A stretch of DNA of 64,000 nt from Adiantum capillus-veneris (lineage: Eukaryota > Streptophyta > Polypodiopsida > Polypodiales > Pteridaceae), in contig CM043958.1 in the NCBI GenBank assembly GCA_014529385.2, positions 125,031,817 to 125,095,816 on the forward strand. The letters are read 5' to 3'. The stretch's first letter is position 1. Every line of letters starts with the position of its first letter. This document shows positions 22,171 to 31,669 of this stretch, one piece after another. A program made the translations under genes and the position numbers. The notes beneath the pieces are model-generated. The model was given only the letters and a program-made list of their open reading frames with translations, was not told where the DNA came from and did not search any database.

Positions 22171-22655
22171 ATGTACAAAGTAAACTCTTCTCTCTCTCTC
22201 TCTCCTTACTTACTTCCACCTTATCTACCCTCAATAATGCTCTCTTTTGAGCCAACCTTGACTCCAAGCAGACAGAAGGCCCAAATGTTTTTGATATTAA
22301 AAAATCATAATCCGATTTGTTAGCTTGTAAATTAGGATTTCCTATCTTAATGAGGGGTATCAACCTCTAAAATAGGCCTCTCTTCTTGTTAAAACAATTT
22401 CCAAATCTAGACATGTACAAAGTAACTCTCTCTCTCTCTCTCTCTCCTTACTTACTTTCACCTTATCTACCATCAATAATGCTCTCTTTTGAGCCCACAC
22501 CCATGACTCAAGCAGACAAAGAAGGCCCACAATGTTTTGATATTCAAAAAAATCATAATCCTGATTTGTTAGCTTGTAAATTAGGATTTCCAATAATCTT
22601 AATGAGGGGTATCCAACCTATAAATAGGCCCCTCTCCTTCTTGTAAAACAATCTC
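22171..22655 (+). repeat. Tandem duplication of the promoter region in the C' LTR (242-bp unit, two copies)
   Basis: ATGTACAAAG starts at 22171 and again at 22413, each followed by a TC run, GCTCTCTTTTGAGCC and a TATA region. Copy 2 has TATAAATA (22619-22626). Copy 1 has CTAAAATA at the matching place. The corresponding C LTR has one copy. Confidence 0.8.
22619..22626 (+). promoter_or_regulatory. TATA box in the C' LTR
   Basis: TATAAATA followed by GGCCCCTCTCC, at the position equivalent to 13005-13012 in the middle C LTR. Confidence 0.55.
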
Positions 22656-23455
22656 CAACATCTCACATAGCACCCCAATACTCTATGCGTGAGGAGAGAC
22701 TTAGGTGTAGCAACCACTTGTGAGCTTCACTCTTGGTGTGAGAGAAGCCTTCAAGCTACACATTGCAAGTGAGAGAGCGTGAGTTCCACAAATGTCAAAA
22801 CCACTATTGTACATGCTCCTTCATCATCAATAAATTGAGATTTGGTGCATCAAAGGCATGATTCGACGTTCAAATCTTCGTCCTTCCATTTGTGCAATAC
22901 GGTTTGGTGAATTCAAGGTGACTTGTGTATTTTGAGTTTTTATCGGTTGATCTTGAATTTTGAAAGTGTTTTTCATTGCCAGTTTTGTGTCCATTGTAAG
23001 AGGGTATTGTGGTGAGAGGTCTCCCACACCCTAAGACAGTGTGTGTGTGTTTTGGCAATGATTAGTAATCACTACGCATTGAGTGAGTTTTGTACAAGTT
23101 CTACGATAGCATCATAACGAACCATCTCCATTTGCAAGTCACAAATAAGGTATTACGCAAGATCCTTTCCTCTCTCTCTTCCCTTTGCTCTAGCTCTCTC
23201 TGGTCCATTTCATGTGTGTCTTGGTGTGAGGTTGCTTGTGTGTGTTGCGTGGTGCATCTTCTTGGTTGTGTCAAAATCTCTCTTGCGTCCTAGTTCGCAT
23301 ACCATAACTAGGTGGTGCCCCTATCTTGTTTGGGTTTGGCTGTGGGTTTGTTGTTGTGTTGTGATTGTGGTTGCCCCAGCCCCAATTGAGCAACACGGGA
23401 GCCTTGAGGGGTGTTTAGAGGTAGCCTCTCTTGTTGCCCGCCCCGGACCGCCTCA

Positions 23456-23584
23456 CCGTGTTGAGATAGATCTATAAGCACATATCTATATCTTAACACT
23501 TGTTCCCATTTATTCTCCCACATTAAGTGATCAATTTAATATGAGAAAATCATTTGGGTTGGTTAGATATTAGATTTTATGACA
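23456..23584 (-). repeat. Fragment of a B-family LTR, right piece
   Basis: It continues the fragment at 2866-2966 and ends precisely at the LTR terminus (TTTTATGACA on plus, TGTCA on minus). RNase H of element A resumes at 23585. With the left end truncated, this fits insertion followed by a deletion that removed the rest of the B element and the RT core of A. Confidence 0.85.
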
Positions 23585-24080
23585 CCATTACATGACCTAA
23601 CAAAGAAAAGCGTTAGGTATACATGGTCTAGTAAGGATAACAATGCTTTCGAAAAGCTTAAAGAAAAGCTTACCTCTCAACCTGTGCTTACACTACCGGA
23701 TCTCTCAAAACCATTTGAGGCCCAATGTGATGCTTGTGGTGATTGCCTTGGAGCTGTTTTGCTCCAAGAAGGACACGCCATAGGCTATGAGAGTCGAAGG
23801 CTCGAGCCTGTTGAGCAAGCTCTAGGCATATACGAAAAGGAACTCCTTGCAGTTCTACATGCCTTAGACTCATGGAAGCACTATTTATTGGGGACTCCTT
23901 TCATTCTGCGAATGGATCACCAAAGTCTTAAGTACTTCATGACGTAGACCAAGCTCTCCGACAAACAAATGAGGTGGCCAAATTCCTTTCGCAATTTCAT
24001 TTTCATATTGCTCACATTCCTGGCAAGCATAATCAAGTAGCTGATGCACTCTCAAGACGGCCGAGAGTGAGTGCAGTTTC
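23585..24080 (+). pseudogene. RNase H of element A
   Basis: It starts with PLHDLTKKSVRYTW, the usual join between RT and RNase H. It continues with FEAQCDACGDCLGAVLLQ, YEKELLAVLHALDSWKHYLLG and MDHQSLKYF. The first catalytic Asp is kept in CDACG, the Glu in EKELLA and the next Asp in MDHQ. A TAG follows at 23946, and the final DALSRRP motif is in another frame near 24040. Confidence 0.85.
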
Positions 24081-25230
24081 CATAGCAACTCACAATGATC
24101 TATCTTCAATGATAGACGAGTACGCTATTGATCCCAATTTTAGAGATGTGATTTCAGCCCTCTCTATGGAAATAGACTATGCGTTACGAACTCACTACGT
24201 GAAAAGACGTAATGTATGAATCTCAATGCTCACACCGATGCGGGGCTAGAGGGATCTCAGTCCACCTTAAAGGGAATTGAAACATATTTCTATTGGCCTA
24301 CCATGAAAGTGAACATACAAGAGTATGTTTCTAAATGTGTGGTTTCCCAAAAGACAAAATTTGATAGAGGGAAGCAACTTGGATTGCTTCAGCCCTTGCC
24401 AATCCCTAATTCACCATGGGAGAGCATATCCATGGATTTTATCTTTGGATTGCCTAAGTCTATCCATGGGAATACGGGAATATAGACGATAGTAGACAAG
24501 TTCAGTAAACAAGCTCACTTTATACCTGCCAAAAAGACTATCAAAGCCCATCAAATGGCAACCCTCTTCATTTCACAGATTTTCAAGTACCATGGCTTGC
24601 CAATGTCTGTAGTGTCGGATAGAGATCCTAGAATGACCAGTAATTTCTGGAAGGGTCTCTTTGAGAATTTAGGAACAAGGCTAAACTTCTCTTTGGCCTA
24701 TCATCCACAAACGGATAGCCAAAGTGAAATAGCTAACCTAATAATTCTCGATCTACTAAAAGCCTATGTAACGGAAGTAGATCAAAGATCCAATGGGAGA
24801 AGTACTTACCCTTAGTGGAGTATGCTTACAATAACACTGTACATACTTCCACGGGAAAAGCACCTTTCGAGGTAATTGAGGGAAGATCAAAAAGTCCTTT
24901 GCTACTTAAGGTACATGGGAATATCTTCGCTGCAGATGAGTATAGCCAAGACCTACAAGAATCTTTTCAAAAGATTAAGGATGCTATCTCTATCTCACAA
25001 CAAACGCAGAAGGCTTCTGCTGACAAGCACAGAAGAGCCCAAGCCTTTAAAGAAAACGATTGGCTCTTGTTAAAGTTTCCCAAGGCTCGATTAAGGCACA
25101 TGACGGGCAAGAATTCTATAGGCCACCAAAAGTACTATGCTAAACTAGCAAAAAGGTACTATGGTCCCTTCCAGATTCTTAGGCCAATCAATGAGATGGC
25201 CTATCAACTCAAGTTGCCCAATCATTGGCT
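24081..25230 (+). pseudogene. Integrase of element A, in several frames
   Basis: Successive pieces at 24081-24219, 24216-24485, 24555-24815 and 24815-25230. The zinc region keeps one Cys (KCVVSQ, where CxxC is usual). Core residues are D in ISMDFIFGLP, D in VVSDRDPRM and E in SQSEIANL. The GPF motif YYGPFQILRPI is near 25160. A stop at 24483 and three frame changes break it. Confidence 0.85.
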
Positions 25231-25513
25231 CATACACAATGCTTTCCATGTGAGACTATTAAAGCCTTACAAAGGAGAGCCACCTCAAGAACCAACTATT
25301 GAAGACCCACCGGAGATCGAGGACCAAGAGGAGGTGCTACAGCCCGAGTCCATTCTCCAACATGAAGACGAGGTATTAAGAGGCGGTAAGACTATCCGAC
25401 GATATCTTATTAAGTTTAAGAATTATCCTTTTGAAGATGCTAGATGGATGCAAGGCATACAATTAAAGGATAACCTAAACCTTGTCAATGCTTACAATGC
25501 TTCCCAAGAGTAA
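25231..25513 (+). pseudogene. Integrase C-terminus with chromodomain-like tail, element A
   Basis: In frame with the GPF motif. After FHVRLLKPYKGEPP comes an acidic linker and then PESILQHEDEVLRGG, RRYLIKFKNYPFEDARWM, the pattern of the C-terminal chromodomain of plant chromoviruses, which is thought to guide integration into heterochromatin. It ends with TAA at 25513. This 3' part is open for 232 codons, unlike the rest of the element. Confidence 0.8.
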
Positions 25514-25850
25514 GAAAATGTACAAAATGAACAAAGTTTCTTTTGTCTTATAAGACTCTTTTTTTTCTTTATTGTGCACAAAAATGAAGTAGTATGCATG
25601 CTTAGATCAAGTTTGCGGAGACGACGTCTCCCAAACACCAAGTAGAGCTTGTCACTCTACTATGGAAGACTGATAGGACTAATGTGCAGACATGCTTGCG
25701 GCAGCCTCAGGCTCTCAAGCGCCAAATGGACCAGTCATCCATTGTGGAATGATGTCGTAGGGTAACATAGGGATCCTCTACCCGCTAAGAAAAGGACTCA
25801 TGAATATGCTTTATCTTCTCTACACCATAGTCGAGGACGACTATGATTTC
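25514..25850 (+). other. 3' untranslated part of element A
   Basis: No ORF of note. A related stretch lies on the minus strand of element B at 57016-57340, so it belongs to the element. Confidence 0.75.
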
Positions 25851-25863
25851 AAGAGAGAGGTAA
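25851..25863 (+). other. Polypurine tract of element A
   Basis: AAGAGAGAGGTAA directly before the LTR start TGTCAT. The same tract precedes the 3' LTR of element B (57003-57015, minus). Confidence 0.85.
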
Positions 25864-27459
25864 TGTCATAATAATCAATATCTAATTCTCCTAAATGATT
25901 TTCTCATATTAAACTGATCATTTAATTTGGGGAAGTGCCAGGGGAGAAAAAGCTAGAATACTGGTTAAGCTAGCAGACGGGCCACAGTAGGGATCCAAAG
26001 GAGGGAAAATAGGGATCCAAAAGGGGGGCCAGCTGCAAAAGAGCCATGTGCAACAATGGGCTTAAAAGACCCTAAGGTTCAGCCCATTAAGACTTCCAAA
26101 ATGCTAAGGTTCCAAAATTCAAAGGTTATGTCCAAAGGTCAACCCTAGGGGAATTGGATGCTTTGTGTGTGACCAAAAAAGTCTTGCATATCTCTACATA
26201 GGAGGGGGCGAGCCTAGCAAGTAGGGGATGAGAGAAAGTCACACACACACACACACAAGCTCCCTTTACACAAAGGGAATTAGGGACACATGTCAGCTCC
26301 CTAGCCCAGATGCCCACAAGGTGTGCCCAATTGCTATTGGATAACCCTTGAAGTGGACCAATGAGAAATAGGCTAGAGAAAATTTTGCCTAATTAATTTT
26401 AAAACATTGAATAAAAAGAACCAATGAAAATTAAGTCTCCTGGATGATTATTGGACAGCCCGTGAAGGGGTCCAATAGGAATTGAGCAGCCCAATGGGCT
26501 ACTTAATTCCTATTGGTCAGAATGGGGAAAGGTCCAATGGGGATTTAATTCATTTAAATCAATTGAGTTTAATTGATTAAGCTCTCACAAAAGGAGAAAG
26601 GGGGACACATGTCAGAAGGCTATCACTTATGCTGCTTAATTGTGATAGGCTAGCCCTTGGGAGGTCCAATGGGGAGCTTGCAAGAGTAAATAGCAAGAGG
26701 GCTCGCCCAAGAGAGACAGGGGGCTGATTTTTGCAAGGCATTATCACACACACACTCACACAATCTTATGTGTGAAGAAAGAGAAGACTATCTCTTCCCA
26801 AGCTTTAATGGAGAGCTCATCACCTACTCCAAGCTTGTGAGATAGAAGCCTACATCAACACACTCTTGGCATGTGGATGCAAATCCAACCAAGAGCCAAG
26901 CTTCAATGCATGCTCATCTCCTCTACCAAGCTAATTACTAAGCTAAGCTATGCTAATATGAGTGATTATGTGAGGAGATGTACATCTTTCTCGTAAGATA
27001 CTCCTTCTTCCTCTCAATCTATTCTCATACCCTGCTAGCTCTCACCATCTTCGAAGGTGTGTGAGGTCTTGGGTTCGAGAACGGGGATAATTAAAGTTGT
27101 GTCTACTAAGTGTTTTGGTTAGTGCATGAATCTTTCATCTTCATTTCACTAGCTAGTCTTGAAGCAACACAAAGAATTGTATTGTACAATGTCTCTCTTG
27201 ATGGGAGAAACCATAATACAAAGCCTTTTGGAGGGGGGACCGGCTCCATGAAAATCCGGTCCTCAACTGTTGTCAATAGCTTAATTTCTCTCTCTTTTGA
27301 AAGTATTGTTGATGCTATCTAACTAGGTGTTATGCTTTTTGTTGCTCTCTCCACCCAAGCACTCTTGTAATTCTCATTAGGAATCTATTCTAATGAAATG
27401 TCCACTATGTTCATGCTAATTTCCGCTACACACAAGTTTTTAGGCCATTAAATGTTACA
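25864..27459 (+). repeat. 3' LTR of element A (1596 bp)
   Basis: It begins TGTCATAATAATC after the polypurine tract and ends TGTTACA, matching 1-81. The first 60 bases are clearly related to the start of the B LTR, but much of the middle differs. A and B are therefore related subfamilies, not the same family. Confidence 0.9.
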
Positions 27460-27990
27460 CTATACGCAAGGGAACTATCAGAAATAACTTCTCCTGTAGA
27501 AATTAGTTTCTCATTAACATCCTAGGCACCAACAAAGAAAGTGTCCATTTCATCTTCCTCATGCATAATCTTCAATTCCAGCTCTTAACGCAACAAAGCA
27601 ATTTTAGCCTCATTGTGGATTGCATAAAGACCTACTAGAATATCCCAAGCATGTTTTGTATATTTTGTTGAGTGGTTGTGAGGAGTGATAGTGCGCTTAT
27701 TAGACAATGCAATCAATGCATGATCCTCCGCATGTCTTACATCCAACGAGCCTGCTCAGCCATAGGCAAAACAACTCTCACAGAACCAACCCTGGCAGCA
27801 AAAGCTAGAGCATCCTCAACATCGTCTGCATCCACAGTACCAGGACGTACATCAATGTCCTGCGCAATGTTCCAACTTCCCTTTGATACAAGTACATGTT
27901 GCATCATGTAAGCCCACGTAGAGTAATTCTCCCCATCCAATCTTTCCTCATCATCACATCGTGAACACACCTATGTTGTTGTCAGCCATG
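27460..27990 (-). pseudogene. Ty1/copia gag fragment
   Basis: Read on minus it starts MADNN near 27989 and contains RLDGENYSTWAYMMQHVLVSKGSW, the N-terminal signature of plant copia gag. It then continues in other frames with DHALIALSNK and AWDILVGLY. Frameshifts lie near 27965 and 27735. It is cut at 27460 by the 3' LTR of element A, so A probably inserted into this copia element. Confidence 0.8.
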
Positions 27991-28313
27991 GAAAATGCCT
28001 TCACCTGATGTGAAAGTGAGTGAGACCAGCATGTGCTATATATCACAACCTGCAGTAGACTGTATGAGACCTGTTATGTAGTAATTGGCACTGATCAAAA
28101 TTATGCATAAAATGATAAAATTGCCTGTACAGACTTGGCTGCAGTGAAAACGGAGGTCAAAATGAACTGAAATGAAATTTACAGTAGACCAAGCTCTACA
28201 GGTTCTCCCAAATGTTTTTTCAATTTGTTGACGCTCGTCAAAGCTCATTGAAATCTGAGAAAAAACGTAAGGGTGTTTTGGCGACGCTGATGACTAAGCC
28301 CGAGAGAACGGGA

Positions 28314-28328
28314 CTTGCTCTGATATCA
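28314..28328 (-). other. Primer binding site of the copia element
   Basis: On minus TGATATCAGAGCAAG, one base from the standard TGGTATCAGAGC, placed two bases from an LTR end reading CCAACG. Confidence 0.7.
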
Positions 28329-28330
28329 AT

Positions 28331-28950
28331 CGTTGGAATTAGGGTTGCAAGGAAACACACACAACTTGGAAAATACAAAGAAAACTCAAGGCACATAATA
28401 GAGAGTATATTACTTAGTGTGCAATGGAAAGATAGATAGCCCTAGAATGATCGATGTATATACAATGCACGAGGGAAAAAAACTCTTAAAGAGAAAAAAA
28501 TGCCACGACAATCCTAGTGTGTTCACACATCTCACAACCACATGTATATAGTAAACAAAAGCCTATGGGTTTTCTCTCAAAGCCAATAAAAAACCTCTTA
28601 AAAGATGTAGCTTTAAATATTTTTCCAAATAGAACACCCCTTATTTTGAATTCATGTAGTGTACCTACATTTTTATTGGAGGTGCATCCCTTGAGCTTTT
28701 ACATGAGTTGGAAGGTGGTTGTAATGACAAATGTAAAAAATGTAGAGGTGCACCCCTTGAACTTTTACATGAGTTGGAAGATGGTTGTAATGACAAATGT
28801 ATGTACAAACTTGAGTTAGTGTACATACTACACATGTGCATATGAGCTACCTATACATAAGCATATGCAAATATATCTACTTGGTTAAGTCAAACTTGGT
28901 ATTAGACAAACACAAATTTAAATCAAGGAGAAATTTCTAAAACCTAGAGC
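28331..28950 (-). repeat. 5' LTR of the copia element, far end uncertain
   Basis: It starts on plus CGTTGGAATTAGGG (TGTTGG with one change) next to the primer site. The other end was not found; 28950 is a guess from where the sequence character changes. No matching second LTR is in the window. Confidence 0.5.
28681..28808 (+). repeat. Tandem duplication, 66-bp unit, two copies
   Basis: GGTGCATCCCTTGAGC starts at 28681 and GGTGCACCCCTTGAAC at 28747, with matching sequence to TGACAAATGTA in both. It lies inside the copia LTR. Confidence 0.85.
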
Positions 28951-29109
28951 TTATGAGTGTCATTATTTGTCTCATTGTCTTATTTGTGTCTTATTGTCCA
29001 TGTGACGCTGAGATTTATTTGGTGAATATGTTGAGGTGGCTCCTTTGTTAACCTATTTGATCTAAATGGCACTACTTTTATTTTTCATTACATAAAATCT
29101 CCCAGGATC
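28951..29109. other. Unassigned AT-rich stretch
   Basis: No coding signature or repeat structure seen. Confidence 0.5.
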
Positions 29110-29250
29110 TTTTAGCATCTCCAATTAGCATGTCCATGCAGGTCACCATTTAAAACCAATCTTAATGAGCAAGAGTTGAACTCATCACGTACAAAGTATG
29201 GAACTCAACCTTAACCACTAGGCTATATGCCTGTGCTGGTCTATGAGGTC
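29110..29250 (-). mobile_element. Possible tRNA-derived SINE head (pol III boxes)
   Basis: On minus, an A-box-like TAGCCTAGTGG (29215-29225) is followed 31 bases later by a B-box-like GAGTTCAACTC (29173-29183). This order and spacing fit an internal pol III promoter of a tRNA-derived SINE. Acceptor pairing for a real tRNA is lacking. The ends are not defined. Confidence 0.4.
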
Positions 29251-29280
29251 CCTTTAAACCATTAAAAAAAAACAATAACA

Positions 29281-29340
29281 CACCACCCCCACCACCCACC
29301 CCCCCCAAAAAAAAAAAAAAACCCCACCAAAAAAAAACCT
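29281..29340 (+). repeat. Low-complexity C- and A-rich tract
   Basis: Runs of C and A with a few breaks, including A14. Sequence quality may be poor here. Confidence 0.85.
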
Positions 29341-30065
29341 AGTTAATGATTTTCTGAAAAAGTCATTTTGACTAACTACTCGTGGGATGTCTTGCACCTC
29401 ATGGTAGTGTTTAATACATTTTCAACCTCTTGTTGGTGGAGGAACTGCTTAAAAAGAAAAAGAAGAAAGGAAAACTTAAAGGGATGTAACCACTACTTAA
29501 AAAAGTTTTCATAAGGTGTACAATTTATAGCACGACACATAAAGTACTACAAAACGTGAAAGGCATTCTTAACAAGCAACTTACTCATTAACCTAGCCAA
29601 CAATCAACATCTCTTTTTATGTAGGAAATGGTCTTTCATTGTGTTCCCAAAGGACAGACAAGGTGACTACGTACAATGGCCTACCCAAGTAAAGGATGTG
29701 GAGAAGGTATTCAAAGTCTATTGCCGAGTAACCAAGCTGATCTATACTATTGATAGAAGGGCGAGCGATTTCGGCTCCCTCCTTGTCATGTGTCGTAAGG
29801 ACCTTCGTCCAATGGTGTTCTTTGCCGCATCGACGACACAAGCAGATAACATAGATAGACAGAGGGACGTGATGACACAAAGAGAGAGAGAGGGAGAGAG
29901 AGGTGGTTGTCAAGCACTTGCAGGGCTAGAAAAATAGAAGAAAATAAAGGCAAACTCCAAATTACCCGTGGAGCTCAAAGAACCTCGAGAAGCAACAATC
30001 AAAGGGCTATCGAGTAGCTCGATGCGAGGTTTTAGAACAGGTGGCTAGGTTGTCTCCCTCAAGTC
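29341..30065. other. Unassigned stretch with an open but unrecognised frame
   Basis: 29641-29937 is open on plus (starts MFPKDRQGDYVQW) and 29617-29913 on minus. Neither matches a family I know. A short GA tract lies at 29880-29902. The sequence just before 30066 encodes EVYFGQAPTKGAL in another frame, which could join the next feature. Confidence 0.35.
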
Positions 30066-30362
30066 ATGGCATGTGCAAAGCATCGAAGTCTACTTTGGCC
30101 AAGCACCAACCAAGGGAGCCTTGTTTTCAAGACCAAAGAGGACCGCATGACACTCTTAAAGCAAACACACCTTCTCAAGGGAGCAACCATATGGATTAGC
30201 GAGGCTCTAACCCCAGCCCAACTCAAGATAAAGAAGCAAGAGCTGCAGAAGGTACGAGATGCACGAGCCGCAGGTAAGTACGCTGTCTATCGTGGTGGCA
30301 GAGCCATCATCGAGGATTTTCGGACACAGAAACCCACCCGAAATCCCTCTCCTCCCCCTTAG
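30066..30362 (+). pseudogene. Fragment resembling the C-terminal domain of LINE ORF1
   Basis: The deduced protein has FKTKEDRMTLLKQTHLLKGATIW, then ISEALTPAQLKIKKQEL and RAAGKYAVYRGGRAI. The order of a charged 'ED' stretch, an 'LKG-I-ISE-LTP' turn, an Arg/Lys-rich helix and a 'GK-A--R' strand resembles the C-terminal domain of LINE ORF1 proteins. This rests on pattern memory only. A frameshift just upstream (about 30105) separates it from EVYFGQAP. No LINE reverse transcriptase was seen nearby. Confidence 0.33.
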
Positions 30363-30550
30363 CCACCTCCTACCCCCATAGGCAACATTTGTTGCAATTT
30401 TGTTGTATCACACCCCCTTAGCCCCTCTCCCCACATATCTATATGTATCACTACGGACATTGTACCCTCTTAGATAGAGGAGCCTCTATTGTACACGTTT
30501 TCTTGGTCCCATAGATCATATCTGACCTTCAAGGACGATAATGGAATCTA

Positions 30551-30552
<2 letters not shown>

Positions 30553-30630
<78 letters not shown>
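30553..30630 (+). repeat. Microsatellite (TC)n, about 39 units
   Basis: Uninterrupted TC/CT run. It causes false Ser-Leu and Arg-Glu ORFs on the two strands. Confidence 0.97.
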
Positions 30631-30634
<4 letters not shown>

Positions 30635-30949
30635 CTGTATTTTTACGGGAAAAATTAATTCCCTTGCATATGACATCGAGGCAGTGTTTGGAAAAATCAA
30701 TTTTCCAAACATACAAAATTCTTTTCCTTAATTTTGTCACGAGGAGATTTTTAAAAACTAGGCTATTTTTGGGTCTTTACAATATTTTTCTCTATTTTAG
30801 TGTGAAATTTCTCCTTTTCCCCTTACCCTCGACAAGCATTTTTGAAATTGAAAACGACACGATATTAAGCTGAGACACTCCCGAACACTACGTCGAAGGA
30901 AGATCCTTTTCTCCTTTTTTCTCCACATTGGACCAAGGACAAAGCTTGG

Positions 30950-31022
<73 letters not shown>

Positions 31023-31036
31023 GTGTGTGTGTGTGG
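30950..31036 (+). repeat. Compound microsatellite (TC)n(AC)n followed by (GT)n
   Basis: TC from 30950 to 30976, AC from 30976 to 31021, then GT from 31023 to 31036. The AC and GT parts are complementary and can pair as a hairpin. Confidence 0.93.
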
Positions 31037-31059
31037 GTGTGCAATGTGCATGTGAGAGT

Positions 31060-31285
31060 GTGACTGCGATTGTGGGGGTGAAGGGGGGGCGGTGCACCAC
31101 GTAGTAGGGGGGGCAGGGGGTCAAGGGGGGGCATCGTAGAGTGGGTCAAGGGGGCGGGGCGGTGTAAGCAAGGGATCAAGGGGGCGACATGGGGCAAGTG
31201 GGGTTGCGGTACTGCGAGCAGGGGGTGAAGGGGGGCAGCGGGTCAACGGGGGGCGGGAAGGGGGTCAAGGGAGGCAAGGGTGGCC
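31060..31285 (+). repeat. G-rich block with many G runs
   Basis: More than ten runs of four or more G, with irregular repeats of GGGGGTCAAG-like units. The plus strand could form quadruplexes. No coding sense. Confidence 0.8.
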
Positions 31286-31429
31286 ATCGTCCTCCCGGGA
31301 GTCCACGTGGATTGCAAGCAACAGAGGCAAGGGGGCTACCGTCCATGTGGCACTCCACTTGCCACGAGGAGGACGGCCCTAAGGCCCACATGCCACATGG
31401 CGTGTTGTTGTCCACACGGTCGCTTACTT

Positions 31430-31560
31430 TCTCTACCCAGCCTGCCCCAGCCCCCTGTTCCCCCCCTCCCCACCGCAGTCCCGCCCCCTTGTCCGCAGCC
31501 CCGCCCCACTCTAACCCTTGTCCCTAGCCCGTGCCCCCATCCCCCCCCTCTCTTTCTCTG
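31430..31560 (+). repeat. C-rich block
   Basis: C-rich on plus with CCCCGCCCC and CCCCAGCCCC motifs. Together with 31060-31285 it gives a switch of strand composition within 500 bp. Confidence 0.8.
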
Positions 31561-31608
31561 TCTTTTCCCGCATTGCCTTGACCGCCCGCATAGATTCCCG
31601 CGGCACGG

Positions 31609-31612
<4 letters not shown>

Positions 31613-31667
<55 letters not shown>
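31613..31667 (+). repeat. Microsatellite (GA)n
   Basis: About 27 GA units. Confidence 0.97.

Positions 31668-31669
<2 letters not shown>

Larger units (their letters stand above)
22111..23455 (+). repeat. Right part of the solo LTR of family C'
   Basis: It resumes where 2967-4488 stopped and aligns at a distance with the 3' half of the C LTR, including TATA, the CATTGTAAGAGGG region and the final CCGCCTCA. No internal region of a C' element is present, so it is a solo LTR. It is followed by CCGTG and the rest of the B LTR fragment. Confidence 0.78.
1..27459 (+). mobile_element. Element A: chromovirus-like Ty3/gypsy retrotransposon, split by nested insertions
   Basis: The 5' LTR is cut by the window edge (1-81). 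The 3' LTR is 25864-27459, and their ends match (the last 82 bases are almost identical). Between them lie an iMet-type primer site, gag, a protease remnant and the start of RT (to 2865). RNase H, integrase and a chromodomain-like tail resume at 23585. The missing RT core is replaced by 20.7 kb of other elements. The body carries many stops and frameshifts, so this copy cannot make its proteins. The leader at 97-498 shows no ORF that I can assign. The C-terminal chromodomain plus iMet primer site places it in the chromovirus group. Only the right flank is in the window, so a target duplication cannot be checked. Confidence 0.9.
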
